Positions 13,801-24,900 of a DNA stretch of 64,000 nt are shown piece after piece. The translations under genes and the position numbers were made by a program. Under the pieces are notes generated by a model, which was not told where the DNA came from, did not search any database, and was given only the letters and a program-made list of their open reading frames with translations. Positions within the stretch are counted from its first letter, which is position 1, and every line of letters starts with the position of its first letter. The stretch spans positions 81,875 through 145,874 of the forward strand of contig MU128986.1 in the NCBI GenBank assembly GCA_014904985.1, in the 5' to 3' direction. Source of the DNA: Hydnum rufescens UP504. Lineage: Eukaryota > Basidiomycota > Agaricomycetes > Cantharellales > Hydnaceae.

Positions 13801-13876
13801 CGAAATACGTGAGGAACGCGTGCGCTAAGAATTAGAACCTCAGTGGCCTTACGTCCCAAAGACCGGCGACACCCAT
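10810..13876 (-). pseudogene. GEN1/Yen1-type Holliday junction resolvase (XPG nuclease family), four single-base deletions
   Basis: Structure-specific nuclease that resolves Holliday junctions. Minus-strand exons: 13876-13853 (MGVAGLWD), 13780-13671, 13609-13381, 13328-13215, 13125-12978, and a long last exon from 12925 to the stop at 10812-10810. The XPG-N region reads LLQHAAETRSLTHLAVVDGF, RIGIDASIWFFHAKSGREG and LFVFDGPKRPAWKRG. The XPG-I region shows APGE|AEAELAYLN and DGILSDDVDNFLFGA, followed by RAGFILIGLLSGGDYEE and a helix-hairpin-helix region (KLNGCGIRTAHALARCG). Then comes a chromodomain-like part and a Ser/Pro-rich tail ending NDIIDLVTP. Frame is lost by one base near 13315 (inside the catalytic Glu motif), near 13284, between 11390 and 11440, and near 10950. 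Restoring one base at each makes exon lengths and phases fit. It is either a decaying gene or consensus error. Its first three exons are copied five more times downstream. Confidence 0.85.
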
Positions 13877-14178
13877 GGAACCCAAGCAGGCTGCCCCAGA
13901 CGCTAAGCCGGAGAGGACCCTGGATCGGTGTTTGCCGAGTGGCGACTCGTTCCATTTAGGCAATCTTTGGCTAGTCAACGACTCTGTTTTCTTCATGACT
14001 CCGCGAAGAATGATGGAGGTATCTTTCGAAGAAGTAGGGACATGCTTCATGTCAACGCAGATTACAAAGTAATGATGTGAAAGTCAGGTCGCCAGCCACG
14101 GGGGACTCCTTCATATTCTTCATCTTCTCCACTCCCACTTTCATTTCCCCCCCGAGACTCCTGATGGCGATGTGTCGT

Positions 14179-15936
14179 TTATATTGGAGTTCGGTTCACA
14201 AAAGGCAACAAACTGACCAGGATGATATGCTCATCATCAATTGTGGCCTTTTCGACATCGAAACCCACAGGGGCTTCAATCTTTCGCCGAGTGAGAGAGA
14301 ACCCCATAGGAGTACCAAATATTTCGAACGCATTGGCCTTCCAACCGTCTTCATTGGGCGCTAAATCGGTGACCTCGGTTTCAGATGTGGCCTCTTGGGA
14401 TGCAGAGGCCCGACAAAAGAGAGAGGTGCGGTGTGAAGTCGATGACAATCAGGAAGGGAGTCAGGTAGATGCGTGATTTTCCTGGGTAGTAGTCCTCATC
14501 CATGGTATCACTGATATAGGCAAAGCGACTGCCATAGACATAGCTATTCCATCCGGGCTTCGCGAAGGCGATGAGGAGCGAGCTGTTAGGACTCCACTCG
14601 GACCACCCCATGAATTTCGACGTTCCTGGGCCCCTGCTACGAGCATATCCGGGGATTGTGGATATAGGGACAAAAAGATCAAACTCTTGTGCGATTTCAG
14701 GCTCTACTTCGCTGTTGCGGTGGTCACCTTCAACCTCGACTATTGCACAAAAGTGCAACACACGTGCGTTCGATGTATCAAATGGTGTGAGGGACGATGT
14801 GGCCTGATTTAGGAGAGGAATCTCGTGCTCCATGGATATCTTTAATGGTGCCCGACGTCCATTAATAGTCAATACTGGCAGCTCCAGGGAAATGAGCAGT
14901 CGAAGGCCGGAGTCTAAAACCTCGTAAACGATGAGGGAATCCTTCCCATCGTCATCTAACTGTGAGATGAGCATCTTTCTAAGAAAAACTAGGCCTCTCT
15001 GTCTCGGTTTCTGTGGCCGGCTGGAACGGTGAAAGATAAGTCTAAGATCGGTATTGAGGGCCCAAGTCTTTAGTCTCACGTAAAGGACATCTCCATTGTG
15101 CCAATTCCATACCATAAGGACACTAGCATAATCTATAGCTATTGAGTCGCCCAGAATCTGAATGAAGGTTCCTGCCCTCGAGTCCTGAAAATGTGATCCA
15201 GGAGGAGGATGGGGCACCGAGCCTTCGGATGTGGCTTATTGGTTGAAAGAGTTCGGAGGTGCAAATTTCCGTTCATTTCCGAATCACTGCCAGAAGAATC
15301 AGGAGACAGAACACATTGAAAATCGGAAACATACATCTCTAGTAAGACAAGGAGATCCTCGCTTCGAAAGCATTACGAAAGCTGCACATCGAAGGGATCC
15401 TCATGAGACCATGTTGTAAGGCACGCCTCGCGGATCCTTGAAGGAAGTTCAACAAAACCAATTGTCTTTCTCCCTTTGCGAGTGTAATTATACGCGTACA
15501 AGCCCCCGGATAGTTGGACACTCTCGCTATCGTGGCTGCGAGGTAACTTGATTCGTTCTTGTTGAACAGGATCCAGGTGTTTCCACCCAGCGAAGTATTG
15601 TTCAAGACGTTGCAGGCGTAAAGCGGCAGTAGGAAACAGGTCATGCGGTGTCTGGGCAGCATCTTTGTAGTCATGCATAGCCAATCGGAACGCGTATCGG
15701 GTGACGGAATTTCGGTCAACGCGTTCTTTCAGAGACTGACACACCTAGCGCAGGCCGTTAGTTGAACGATCAGGCGATCAGGTCGTAAGCCGAAATCAGT
15801 TGCTTTAATGGCGTCGACTGGCAGCAGGACTTACCATACGACATCGTGCTAGATCGCGGCCGTCCAAATACTCCAGTACTTTGAGCACAATTTCGGCTGG
15901 GAAGATTCCGAGTTCGCCAAACTCCTGTGCACTCAT
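14179..15936 (-). pseudogene. F-box protein copy 1, disrupted
   Basis: Paralogue of the intact F-box copy at 32743-34517. Exon 1 (15936-15835) encodes MSAQEFGELGIFPAEIVLKV and the rest of an F-box; intron 15745-15834 has a normal GT donor. Exon 2 starts at 15744. A lost G followed by a gained T near 15375-15400 puts a TAA at 15375-15373, replacing the DVAAFAM stretch seen in the other copies. The third exon is also out of frame near its start and carries a deletion of about 9-10 bases near 14415, splitting the C-terminal part. No full-length product is possible. The sequence is otherwise close to its paralogues, so decay looks recent. Confidence 0.85.
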
Positions 15937-16257
15937 GTCTCAAGGAATCCTAGGACGATCTTCCTGGGGTTTTATGGGAGAAATCCCTTGTGATACTAAG
16001 GCAAGACAAGAAATCAGGACCGCAAACGATCAAACCCGATATAAATTCCTTTATCCTTCATTTGACCCCCTGGCGGAATTCATCAGTCATTATATCCATT
16101 GTGCTTGAGTCCACGTGTAAATCTAGAGTGTCTCTTGCGGTGGGTCAGACATAACCCCAAATGCCGTAGGGTATGCATACGATATGCACCCGATATCGTG
16201 AGAACCCTAAGCTAAAGAAAGGGGGCCGTGATATAGATCCGAGTCGCGTCTGAAAGG

Positions 16258-17206
16258 TAGGTGATCTGTGGCCTCGATTCTAGGATGTTGGGGAACATTT
16301 GGCACGCTATTTGCTTCCGGTCTTGCTTGACAGTAAACGCTTGGACGAATTCCTCGAAAACAGGACCTGCCTCAGACGCTCTCTGCTAAATCCCAATGCA
16401 GAAATATGCCGTTCCAAACGTCGATGCTTAGTAATCTATCATGGGCCTCTAGCTTGGAGGTGCTCACGAGCCCCAAGAATGAGAAGCATGCCGCAGGGGA
16501 GATAACAGGACCTTCGTCCACTGACACGTGTAACTGTGATTCACCCTTGTGGCTTGATCTAAACGCCAGTGTTTCGCGTGGGGGTAGGTTTCTGCTGTTT
16601 TGATTGCGCATCGTTTCCTCACTTCACAACACACGGCGCCACAGACGCGTCGTTAGCCGACCCTGGAGACGTGACTCAGACGTGACTGGAAATATGATGC
16701 AGCCACTGGAAGCTTATTCAGACCAGCTGGATCAAGCAGACAGGTCCATCCATCAGGATATTCCTCCTGCTAGGAATGGGTCCATTCATTCTCCAAGGAG
16801 CTGGCACCTCCCCTCTTCCGCGGAGCGGTCTGATGTCTCTCTTTCTTCCACTTTGAATGATGACCAAGTAATTCTACGCTCTCGTCCTCCCCACCTTTCG
16901 TCTCCTGCCGGTCTTGGTCCTCGTCGATACCCCGCTCACTAACCTCCTCTTCGCCTCACCAAACCCGACCATTCTGCTCCTCTCTCGAAACTCTCTCGGC
17001 CTTCGATCTTCATCTTCTGTCATCGCTCTTGGGGCCAGTAGGAAAATAGCTCCCGCCCCCCGAGGTTCCCGAGATCTAAACCCTCGACTAGTTCCAACGG
17101 GCCTAAGAATTGACCAGTATACTCTAGTTCTAATGGACGTATTGTGATATTCCAGGCGCACATGGGGTGCGTCTATGTCTTTGCGAGACAGGGTCTTTAA
17201 TCATAC
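16258..17206 (+). pseudogene. Truncated 5' copy of HYP, no. 1
   Basis: Aligns with the upstream and first third of the full HYP gene (37700-38760): for example the ACGCGTCGTTAGCCG block, the DQADRSIHQDI-type frame, and the VLVDTPLTNLLFASPNP frame. It stops after TTTGCGAGACAGGGTCTTT (about 17200), exactly where the GEN1 fragment begins. Stops in the HYP frame (TAA after ACCAAG) show it is not an intact coding sequence. Confidence 0.75.
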
Positions 17207-17668
17207 CATCATCATCCAGTGCGGTTGCTTGGAGATTTGGATGCCAAATTTCCAAGTAGGTCTCTTTGGACCATCAAACGCGAAGGGAGGAAGAAATGGC
17301 TCGGAAAGGAGTTTGGAAGCCGAAAGAATATATCAGGTGCAAATAGTTCACTATTCTCGCACTCTCTAGCACTCTTATCATGCAAGAACCAGCAGATGCT
17401 TTGAAAGAGGCCACTGCTATTTCAGCACAACAACTAGAAGAATAACACAGGACATGCCCTGGCGTCAATGCGAATTCCATAGCCACGCTGTCCCGATATG
17501 TTCCTTGCGAAGCCATCGACGACGGCTGGATGCATCCGTGCCAGTGACCGCGCTTCAGTGGCATGTTGAAGCAGCTGCGCTAAAGTCAGAAGCCCAATAC
17601 GCGAGGAACGCGTGCGCTAAGAGTTAGGAGCTCAGTGGCTGTACGCCTCAAAGACCGGCGACACCCAT
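17207..17668 (-). pseudogene. GEN1 5' fragment no. 1 (exons 1-3)
   Basis: Similar to 13430-13876: partial exon 3 (frame containing the VFDGPKRP-type stretch, diverged), exon 2 and exon 1. The first codons read MGVAGL and then TGA where GEN1 has Trp-7. It is fused on its left to the truncated HYP copy and cannot make a nuclease. Confidence 0.8.
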
Positions 17669-17895
17669 GATCCAACGCAAGCTAACCTATAGGTGCAAGG
17701 GCCCTGGATTCGGTGTTTGCTGAGTGGCAATTCGTGGAGGCATAGTCGAAGCAGTGGGGACATCCTTCGCGTTATAATTACTGGAGGTTACAAAGCAATG
17801 ATGTGAAGGTTCGGTCGCCAGCCTCCTGAATCTCCTGAATCTTCACCATCTCCACTTTCATCCATTTCCCAAGACTCCTGATGGCGATTTGTCAT

Positions 17896-19627
17896 TTAGA
17901 TCGGACTTCGGTTCACAAAACAGAAGAAACTGACCAGGATGACACGCTCATCATCAATTATTACGGCATTCGCATGCAGAGGTGTTTCAATCTCCCGCCG
18001 AGTGAGAGAGAACTTGATAGGAGTACCAAATATTTCGAACGCATTAGCCTTCCAATCCTCCTTCATTGGGCTCTGAATCAGCAGCCTTAGTTTCGGATGT
18101 GGTCTCTCGGGGAGAAGATTGGAGTGGGCCCGACAAGAGAGAAAGATGGGGTGTGAAGTCGATGACGGTCAGGAAGAAAGTTGTGTAGATGCCTGGTGCT
18201 CTCGGGTGGTTGTACTTACGCATGGTTTCGCTGATATATGCAAAGCGACTTCCATAGACTTGGCTATACCATCTGGACTTCGGGCTGGCGATAAGGAGTG
18301 ATCTGTTAGGACTCCACTCAGACCACTTCATCAATTCCGATGCCCCTGGGCCCCTGCTACGAGCATATCGGACGATTGTGGATACAGGGACAAAAAGATC
18401 AAACTCTTTTTCGGTTTCTTCGACCTCGGCTATTGCATCAAAGTGCAATACACGTGCGTTCGATGTATCAAATGGTGTGAGGGACGATGTGGCCTGATTT
18501 AGGAGAGGAATCTCGCGCTTCATGAGTATCCTCAGTTGCGCCTGATGCCCATTAACAGTCAATACTGGCAGCTCCAGGGAAACGAGCAGTCGAAGGTCGG
18601 AGTTGAAAACCTCGTATACCGCGAGAGATTCGCTCTCATCATTATCGAAGTGTGAGATCAGCAGCATCTTGGGCTCCACTAGGCAAAGCAGGGCCCCCCT
18701 GTTCAGGTGGCCCGCCGCCGGCTGGCATGGGAAAAAGATAAGCGTAAGATCGGTATCGAGGGCTCAAGTCATTAGTCTCACGTAAAGGACATCTCCACTG
18801 TGCCAATTCCATACCATAAGGTCCCCACCATGTACAGCTATTGAATCGCCCAGAATCTGTATGACGGCTCGTGTCCCCGAACCGTAAATGGCGTGATCTA
18901 GGACGAGGATTGGGCACCGAGCCTTCGGGTGTGGCTTATTGCTTGAAAGAGTTCGGAGGTGCAAATTTCCATTCCTTTCCGAATCACTGCAAGAAGAATC
19001 AGGAGACACAATAGATAGAAAATCGGAAACATACACTTCTAGTAAGACAAGGAGATCTTCGCTTCGAACCATTGCGAAAGCTGCCACGTCGAAGGCATCC
19101 TCATGAGACCATGTTATAACGCGCGTCTCGTGGATCCTTGAAGGAAGTTCAACGAAACCAAGGGTATTTCTCCCTTTGCGAGTGTACTTATACGCGTACA
19201 AGCCCCCGGATAGTTGGGCACTCTCGCTATCGCGGCTGCGAGGCAACTTGATTGGTTCTTGTTGAACATGATCCAGGTGTTCCCACCCAGTGAAGTACTG
19301 TTCAAGACGTTGCAGGCGTAGAGCGGCGGTAGGAAACAGGTCATACGATGTCTGGGCAGTATCTTTGTAGTCATGCATAGCCAATCGGAACGTGTATAGG
19401 GTGGCAGAATTTCGGTCGACGCGTTCTTTCAGAGACCGACACACCTAGTACAAACGATGGTTAGATAATTCATAGGCCGGGATCAGCCGCACTTAAGGGG
19501 GTAGCCAATATGCAGGAGGGCTTACCATACGACATCGCGCCAGATCACGGCCGTCCAAATATTCGAGCACTTTGAGCACAATTTCGGCTGGGAAGATGGT
19601 GAGTTTGCCAATCTCCTGCCCAATCAT
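17896..19627 (-). pseudogene. F-box protein copy 2, nearly intact, C-terminus frameshifted
   Basis: Exons 19627-19526, 19444-18782 and 18721 onward, all with normal splice sites (GTAAGC and GTGAGA donors). The start reads MIGQEIGKLTIFPAEIVLKV. The frame is open through the F-box, the middle domain (AQLSGGLYAYKYTRKGRN, LMVWNWHSGDVLY) and into DFTPHLSLLSGP. It breaks near 18060, where an extra base gives a stop at 18046-18044. The last roughly 60 residues found in copy 5 are lost. A truncated protein of about 480 aa is possible. It is closest to copy 4. Confidence 0.75.
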
Positions 19628-20199
19628 ATGTGAAGGAATCCTGGCACAATCCTTCTGGGGGTTTGTGAGGGAAATTCTTTGAGATAAAGCCAGACAAGAG
19701 AGGAATCGGCACAGCCACTCGTCATCACGTGTGTATTTAGAGCGCAGTAACTCAGGCATGACTCAAATGCCGTGCATACATCGTGAGGCGATCCCCAGCT
19801 AACGGAAACATAACGGTATGAACTGGAAGGTATTTCGTAGGACTCATGGTTATACTAGAGCGTGAAGGACTATCTCCGTCTTTATTAAAAGAACTAAACA
19901 TTTGCAGATAAGAGGGACTACCTAGTGTCCATGTAAGTTATACTATAGGACTTGGAAGGATGAAGAAGCGGCTGACCTCAGTCTTTATCAAAAGAACTGA
20001 GAAGTAGTCACGGTTGAAGCATGAACTAAAATATAAGGCCCGGTAAGGTGATAGGCAGGCAAAAATTGATAATATAACAATAGGGTGCTGTCTAATACCT
20101 GGTTGTTTTAAACTATGTTTTAAACAGAGGTGTACCTGACCTTGACAGCTAACTGCCGACTGATAGACCTATAAATCCGAACGTCCCGCATCCGGCTGA

Positions 20200-21222
20200 C
20201 TTCCAACAGGTAGGTGAACTGATCTAGCTTGTTGACGAATATTTGGGACGCGCCATTTGATTCCAGGCCCCGCGTACGAATTCCTCGAACACAGGACCTG
20301 CCTCAACCGCTCTCTGCCACATACCAATGCAGAAATTTCGACACGTAGCAATTTATCACGAACCTCTATCTCGGAGGCCCTCACGAGCCCAAGAATGAGA
20401 AGCATCCACAGGGGACATAACAAGACCTTCGTCCCCTGATATGTCTGAACGGCGATTCGCCCTTGTGGTTTGATCTAAACACAAATGCTCCGCATGAGGG
20501 TACGTTCCTGCTGTCTTGATTGGCGATTATTTCCCTACTTCACAACACACGCTATCACAGACGCGTCGTTAGCCGTTGCTAGAGACGCGACTGGAAATGT
20601 GACCCAGCCACTTGAAGCTTGTGTGGACCAGATGGATGAAGCAGAAAGGTCCATCCATCATGATATTCTTCCTGCTAGGGATGCGTCCATTCCCCGAGGA
20701 GCTGACACCTCCCCTCTTCCGTAAAGCGATCTGATGTCTCTCTTTCCCCCACTTTGAAGAATGACCAAGTAATTCCGGGTTATCGTTGTCCCCACTTTCG
20801 TCTCCTGCTGGTCTCGGTCCTCGTTGATACCCTGCTCGCCGCCCCCTCTTCGCCTCACCAAACCCGACCATTCCGCTCCCCTCTACCGAAACCCTCTCGG
20901 TCCTCGATCTTCTGCATCTCCCGTTACTGTGCTTGGGGCTAGCAGGAAAATACGCCCACGCCCATGAGATTCCCTGGCTCTAAGCCCTCGACTGATTCCA
21001 ACGGGCCCAGGAATTGATCAGTATGCTTCAGTTCCAATGGATGTATGGCATGTGCTGAAATGCAAACCCGTATCAAAGGACAGTGCATTGGCTTGGCTCA
21101 GGGGGTTTGGGCCAGGGATGTTAGATGTTCGATATTCCAGGCGCACACGGGGTGCCAATCCCCCATTCGAGGCGCATCTCTACTTTAAGTTTATGTCTTT
21201 TCGGGACAGGTCTTTTATCATG
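20200..21222 (+). pseudogene. Truncated 5' copy of HYP, no. 2
   Basis: Follows F-box 2. The preceding 19760-20200 also matches 30560-31100 and has no gene. Recognisable blocks are CCTCAACCGCTCTCTGCC, the EAERSIHHDILPARD-type frame, and the region before GGGACAGGTCTTT. It ends at the junction with GEN1 sequence near 21222. It includes the segment with FGPGMLDVRYSRRTRGANPP that corresponds to FEGLGVLGVRLSRLKRAAN of the full gene. Disrupted. Confidence 0.75.
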
Positions 21223-21610
21223 TCATCATCCAGTGCGGTTTCTTGGAGATTTGGATGCCACGTTTCTAAGCGGGTCTCTTTGGACCATCAAACACGAAGA
21301 GAAGAGGAAAGGGCTCGGAACGGTGTTTGGAAAGCCGAAAGAATATCTCAGGCGTGAAGTGGTTCAGGACTCTTGCCCTCTCTACCACTTTTAGCATGGA
21401 AGAACCAGATGCTTTGAAAGAGATCACTCCTATTTCAGCGCGACGGCTCGCACAATAATACACGACACGCACCTCGCGTGAATGTCAATTCTATAGCCAC
21501 ACTGTCCCGATCTGTTGTTTTCGAAGCCTTTGACGACGGCAAGTGCGTCAGTGACCGCGTCTCAGCGGCATGTTGAGGCAGCTGTGGCAAAAGTCAAAAG
21601 CGGAGTATGG
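21223..21610 (-). pseudogene. GEN1 5' fragment no. 2
   Basis: Covers part of exon 3 and exon 2 of GEN1, including the KHRSEPFPLLFVFDGPKRPA frame. The segment holding intron 1 and exon 1 is missing, a deletion shared with fragment 4 at 32136. That shared lesion groups the two units. Confidence 0.8.
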
Positions 21611-21824
21611 AAGGACGCGTGTGCTTAAGCTTGGCGGCTCTGTTTTCTTGATGACTCTGCCAAGGATGATGGGTATATTCGAACAAGTTGGGACACTTCC
21701 CGTCAAAAGCAGATTACAAAGTAAGGATGTGAAGGTCAGCTTGCCAGCCAGGGAAGCCTCCATTTTCTAAATATTCTCCAACACTTCCACTTGGTTTCCT
21801 ACACTCCTGGGGGCGATTTCTCAT

Positions 21825-23589
21825 TTAGATTGGACTTCGCTTCACAAATGGGAACAAACTGACCAGGATGATATGCTCATCATCAATTGAAGCCTTGATG
21901 ACGTCCGTACGCAGAGGTGCTTCAATCTTTCGTCGAGTGAGAGAGAACTTCATAGGAGTACCAAATACTTCGAGCGCACTGCTCTTCCAATCCTCTTCAC
22001 TGGGCCTGAATTGGCGGCCTCGGTTTCGGATGGGGTCTCTTGGGGAGAAAACCGGAGTGGGCTTGACAAGAGAGAAAGATGAGGTGTGAAGTCGATGACA
22101 GTGAGGAAGGAAGTCGTGTCGACGCCTTGTTTTCCTCGGTAGTAGTACTCATCCATGGTATCGCTGATATAGGCGAAGTGACTGCCATAGACATTGCTAT
22201 ACCATCCGAACTTCGGGGTGGCGATGAGGAGCGAGGCGTTAGGACTCCATTCAGACCACTGTATCAATTTCGACATTCCTGGACCCCTGCTATGAGCATA
22301 TCCGAGGATTGTGGATATAGGGACAAAAAGATCAAAATGTTGTTCGAGTTCAAGCCCCCATTCGCCGTTGCGGCGTTCAACGTCGACTATTGCATCAAAG
22401 TGCAATACACGTGCGTTCGATGTATCAAATGGCGTGAGGGATGATGTGGCCTGATTTAGGAGAGGAATCTCCTGCTCATGGATATCCCTAATAGTGCCTG
22501 ATGTCCGTTAACAGTCAATACCGGCAGCTTCAGGGAAACGAGTAGTCGAAGGTGGGAGTCCAGAATCTCGTATACGTCGAGGGAGCTGTTACCATCTTCG
22601 TCGAACTGTGAGATGAGCATCATCTTGGGTTGTACTAAGAAAAAGAAGGCCTCTGTGTCTAGGGTTTCTGTGGCGGCTGGAAGAGCGAAAAGATGAGCAC
22701 AAGGTCGATATCGAGGTCTCAAGTCTTTAGTCTCACGTAAAGGACGTCTCCACTGTGCCAATTCCATACCATAAATTCTTCAGTATGATACACAGCTATC
22801 GAGTTGCCCAGAATCTGTATGACAACTCCTGTCCTCCCACCATAAATGGTGTGATCCAGGACGAGTATTGGGCACCGAGCCTTCGGATGTGGCTTATTGC
22901 TTGAAAGAGTTCGGAGGTGCAAATTCCCATTCCTTTCCGAATCACTGCAAGAAACATCAGCAGACAGAACAGATATAAAATTGGAAACATACATTTCTAG
23001 TAAGACAAGGAGATCTTCACTTCGAAGCATTGCGAAAGCTGCCACATCAAAGGCATCCTCATGAGACCACGTTGTAACGCGCGTCTCCCGGATCCTTGAA
23101 GGAAGTTCAACGAAACCAATGGTATTTCTCCCGTTGCGAGTGTACTTATACGCGTACAAGCCCCCGGATAGCTGCACACTCAGGCTATCGTGGCTGTCAG
23201 GTAACTTGATTCGTTCTTGTTGAACACGATCCAGGTGTTCCCACCCAGTGAAGTACTGTTCAAGACGTTGCAGTCGTAAAGAGGCAGTAGGGAACAGGTC
23301 ATGCAGTGTCTCGGAAGCATCTTTGAAGTCATGCATAGCTAATCGGAACGTATATCGGGTGGCAGAATTTCGGTCAACGCGTTCTTCAGAGATCGACAGA
23401 CCTAGTGGAGGCCGTTGGTTGAACGATCAGGTCATACGCCCGAATCAGCCACATTCAATGGTGCAGCTGACATGCAGCAGGACTTGCCATACGACATCGC
23501 GCTAGATCGCGGCCGTCCAAATATTCCAGCACCTTGAGGACAATTTCGGCTGGGAAGATGGCGAGTTCGCCAAACTCCTGCGCACTCAT
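21825..23589 (-). pseudogene. F-box protein copy 3, several frameshifts
   Basis: Start MSAQEFGELAIFPAEIVLKV at 23589. The intron-1 donor is GCAAGT, as in copy 5. One-base losses occur near 23386 (at SLKERV), just after the second intron acceptor near 22680 (CCGCCAC instead of CCAGCCAC), and near 22475 (ISMEH region, giving an early stop). It shares most substitutions with copy 5, its closest relative, but cannot encode the full protein. Confidence 0.8.
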
Positions 23590-23759
23590 ATGTAAAGAAG
23601 TCCTACGACGACCTTCCCGGAAGTTGATGAGGGAAATTATGAGGGAAATCCTTTCAGATAAAGCAAGACGAGAGAGAAATCAGCACCGCAGGCGATCAAA
23701 CCCTCATTTAGCGGAATTTATCGGTCATTATATCCATTGTGCTAAAACCCACGTATAGA

Positions 23760-24275
23760 CCCAACTCTTGAGGTGGTTCAGGCACGACAGCAAATGCCGT
23801 GGGGCATATTGTATTGAGCGAGTCCGGCAGCGGCCGGGTGCAACGTAAGCGCGACCCCTATGAGGCTATGCCGACGACCAATCGTAATTTACCTTGGATC
23901 TCGCAGCTAGGTTTCACCAGGATCTTTTACTCTCTTTCTCGTTGGCACCACCGGTACTTTGACATCTTTTCTCTTCTTTACCCTGTTTCGTGTGTTCTCG
24001 GATCTCTTGTAAATACTATAAATGGACGGGCTTAGGCTCGCCAAATAACAAGGATACTTTCTATTCTTCCCGTCGCGCCCCTCTATTCATCCGAGCGCTT
24101 TCACCTGCTTAGTAATCAGGAGGAGATTCGACCGTTACTTTCCAGTTACTTTCCCCAGGGCATGCATACGATATGCATCCGCCGTCATGAGATGATCCTC
24201 GGCTATAGAAAAGGCGAAGCGATATGAATCCGAATCGTCTGGAAGATAGATTAACTGTGGCCCCGATTTTAGCTT
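23760..24275 (+). pseudogene. Short HYP upstream remnant no. 1
   Basis: Sequence beginning TTGAGGTGG, followed by a unique block around GCAGCGGCCGGGTG, also present at 34700-34990. It then joins HYP-upstream sequence (GACCCCGATTTTAGC type, compare 37710-37735), which breaks off at 24275 into a GEN1 fragment. No coding potential seen. Confidence 0.6.
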
Positions 24276-24651
24276 ATACACGAAGAGAGAAGAAAGGGCA
24301 CAGAATGGATTTTGGAAAGCCGAAAGAATATCAGGCGTAGTTCAGGATTCTCGCCCTCCTACCACTTTTAGCATGGAAGAACCAGATGCTTTGAAAGAGG
24401 CCACTGCTATTTCAGCACAACCGGCAGAAGAATACACGACACGCACCTGGCGTCAATGCCAATCCAATAGCCGCGCTATCCTGACATGTTCTTTTCGAAG
24501 CCATCGACGATGCCTAGGTGCGTCAATGACCGCGTCTCGGCGGCATGTTGAAGCAGCTGTAGCAAAATTCACAGGTCGAATACGTGAGGAACGCGTGCGC
24601 TAAGAATTAGAAGCTCAGTGGTCTTACGTCCCAAAGACCGGCGACACCCAT
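24276..24651 (-). pseudogene. GEN1 5' fragment no. 3
   Basis: Starts further inside exon 3 than fragments 1, 2 and 4 (at the ACGAAGAGAG point) and runs through exon 2 to an intact exon 1 reading MGVAGLWD with its GTAAG donor. The join therefore differs from the common one, pointing to an independent exchange. Confidence 0.8.
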
Positions 24652-24900
24652 GGAACCCAAGCAGGCCCCACACGCCAAGCTGGAGGACGCCATTCCATTT
24701 TAGGCAATCTTTGGGCCAGTCAATGAACTCGGCGACTCAGTTTTCTTCATGACTCCGCTAAGGATGATGGAGGTATCGAAGACGTAGGCACATCCTTTGT
24801 GCTAACGCATATCACAAAGTGATGATATCAAGGTCAAGTTTCCAGACTTCTCCATCTCTACTTTCAGTGCTTTCCCAAGACTCCTGTGGCGGTTTGTCGT

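Larger units (their letters stand above)
13430..17206. repeat. Tandem array unit 1 (GEN1 5' end, F-box 1, truncated HYP)
   Basis: First of six units sharing the order GEN1 5' part (minus), F-box gene (minus), HYP 5' part (plus). The left edge is inside GEN1 exon 3 at about 13430. The right edge is where the HYP copy stops after GACAGGGTCTTT and joins GEN1 exon-3 sequence. Other units: about 17207-21222, 21223-24275, 24276-32135, 32136-35220 and 35221-39342. Boundaries are estimated by eye to within about 10-20 bases. Confidence 0.85.
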
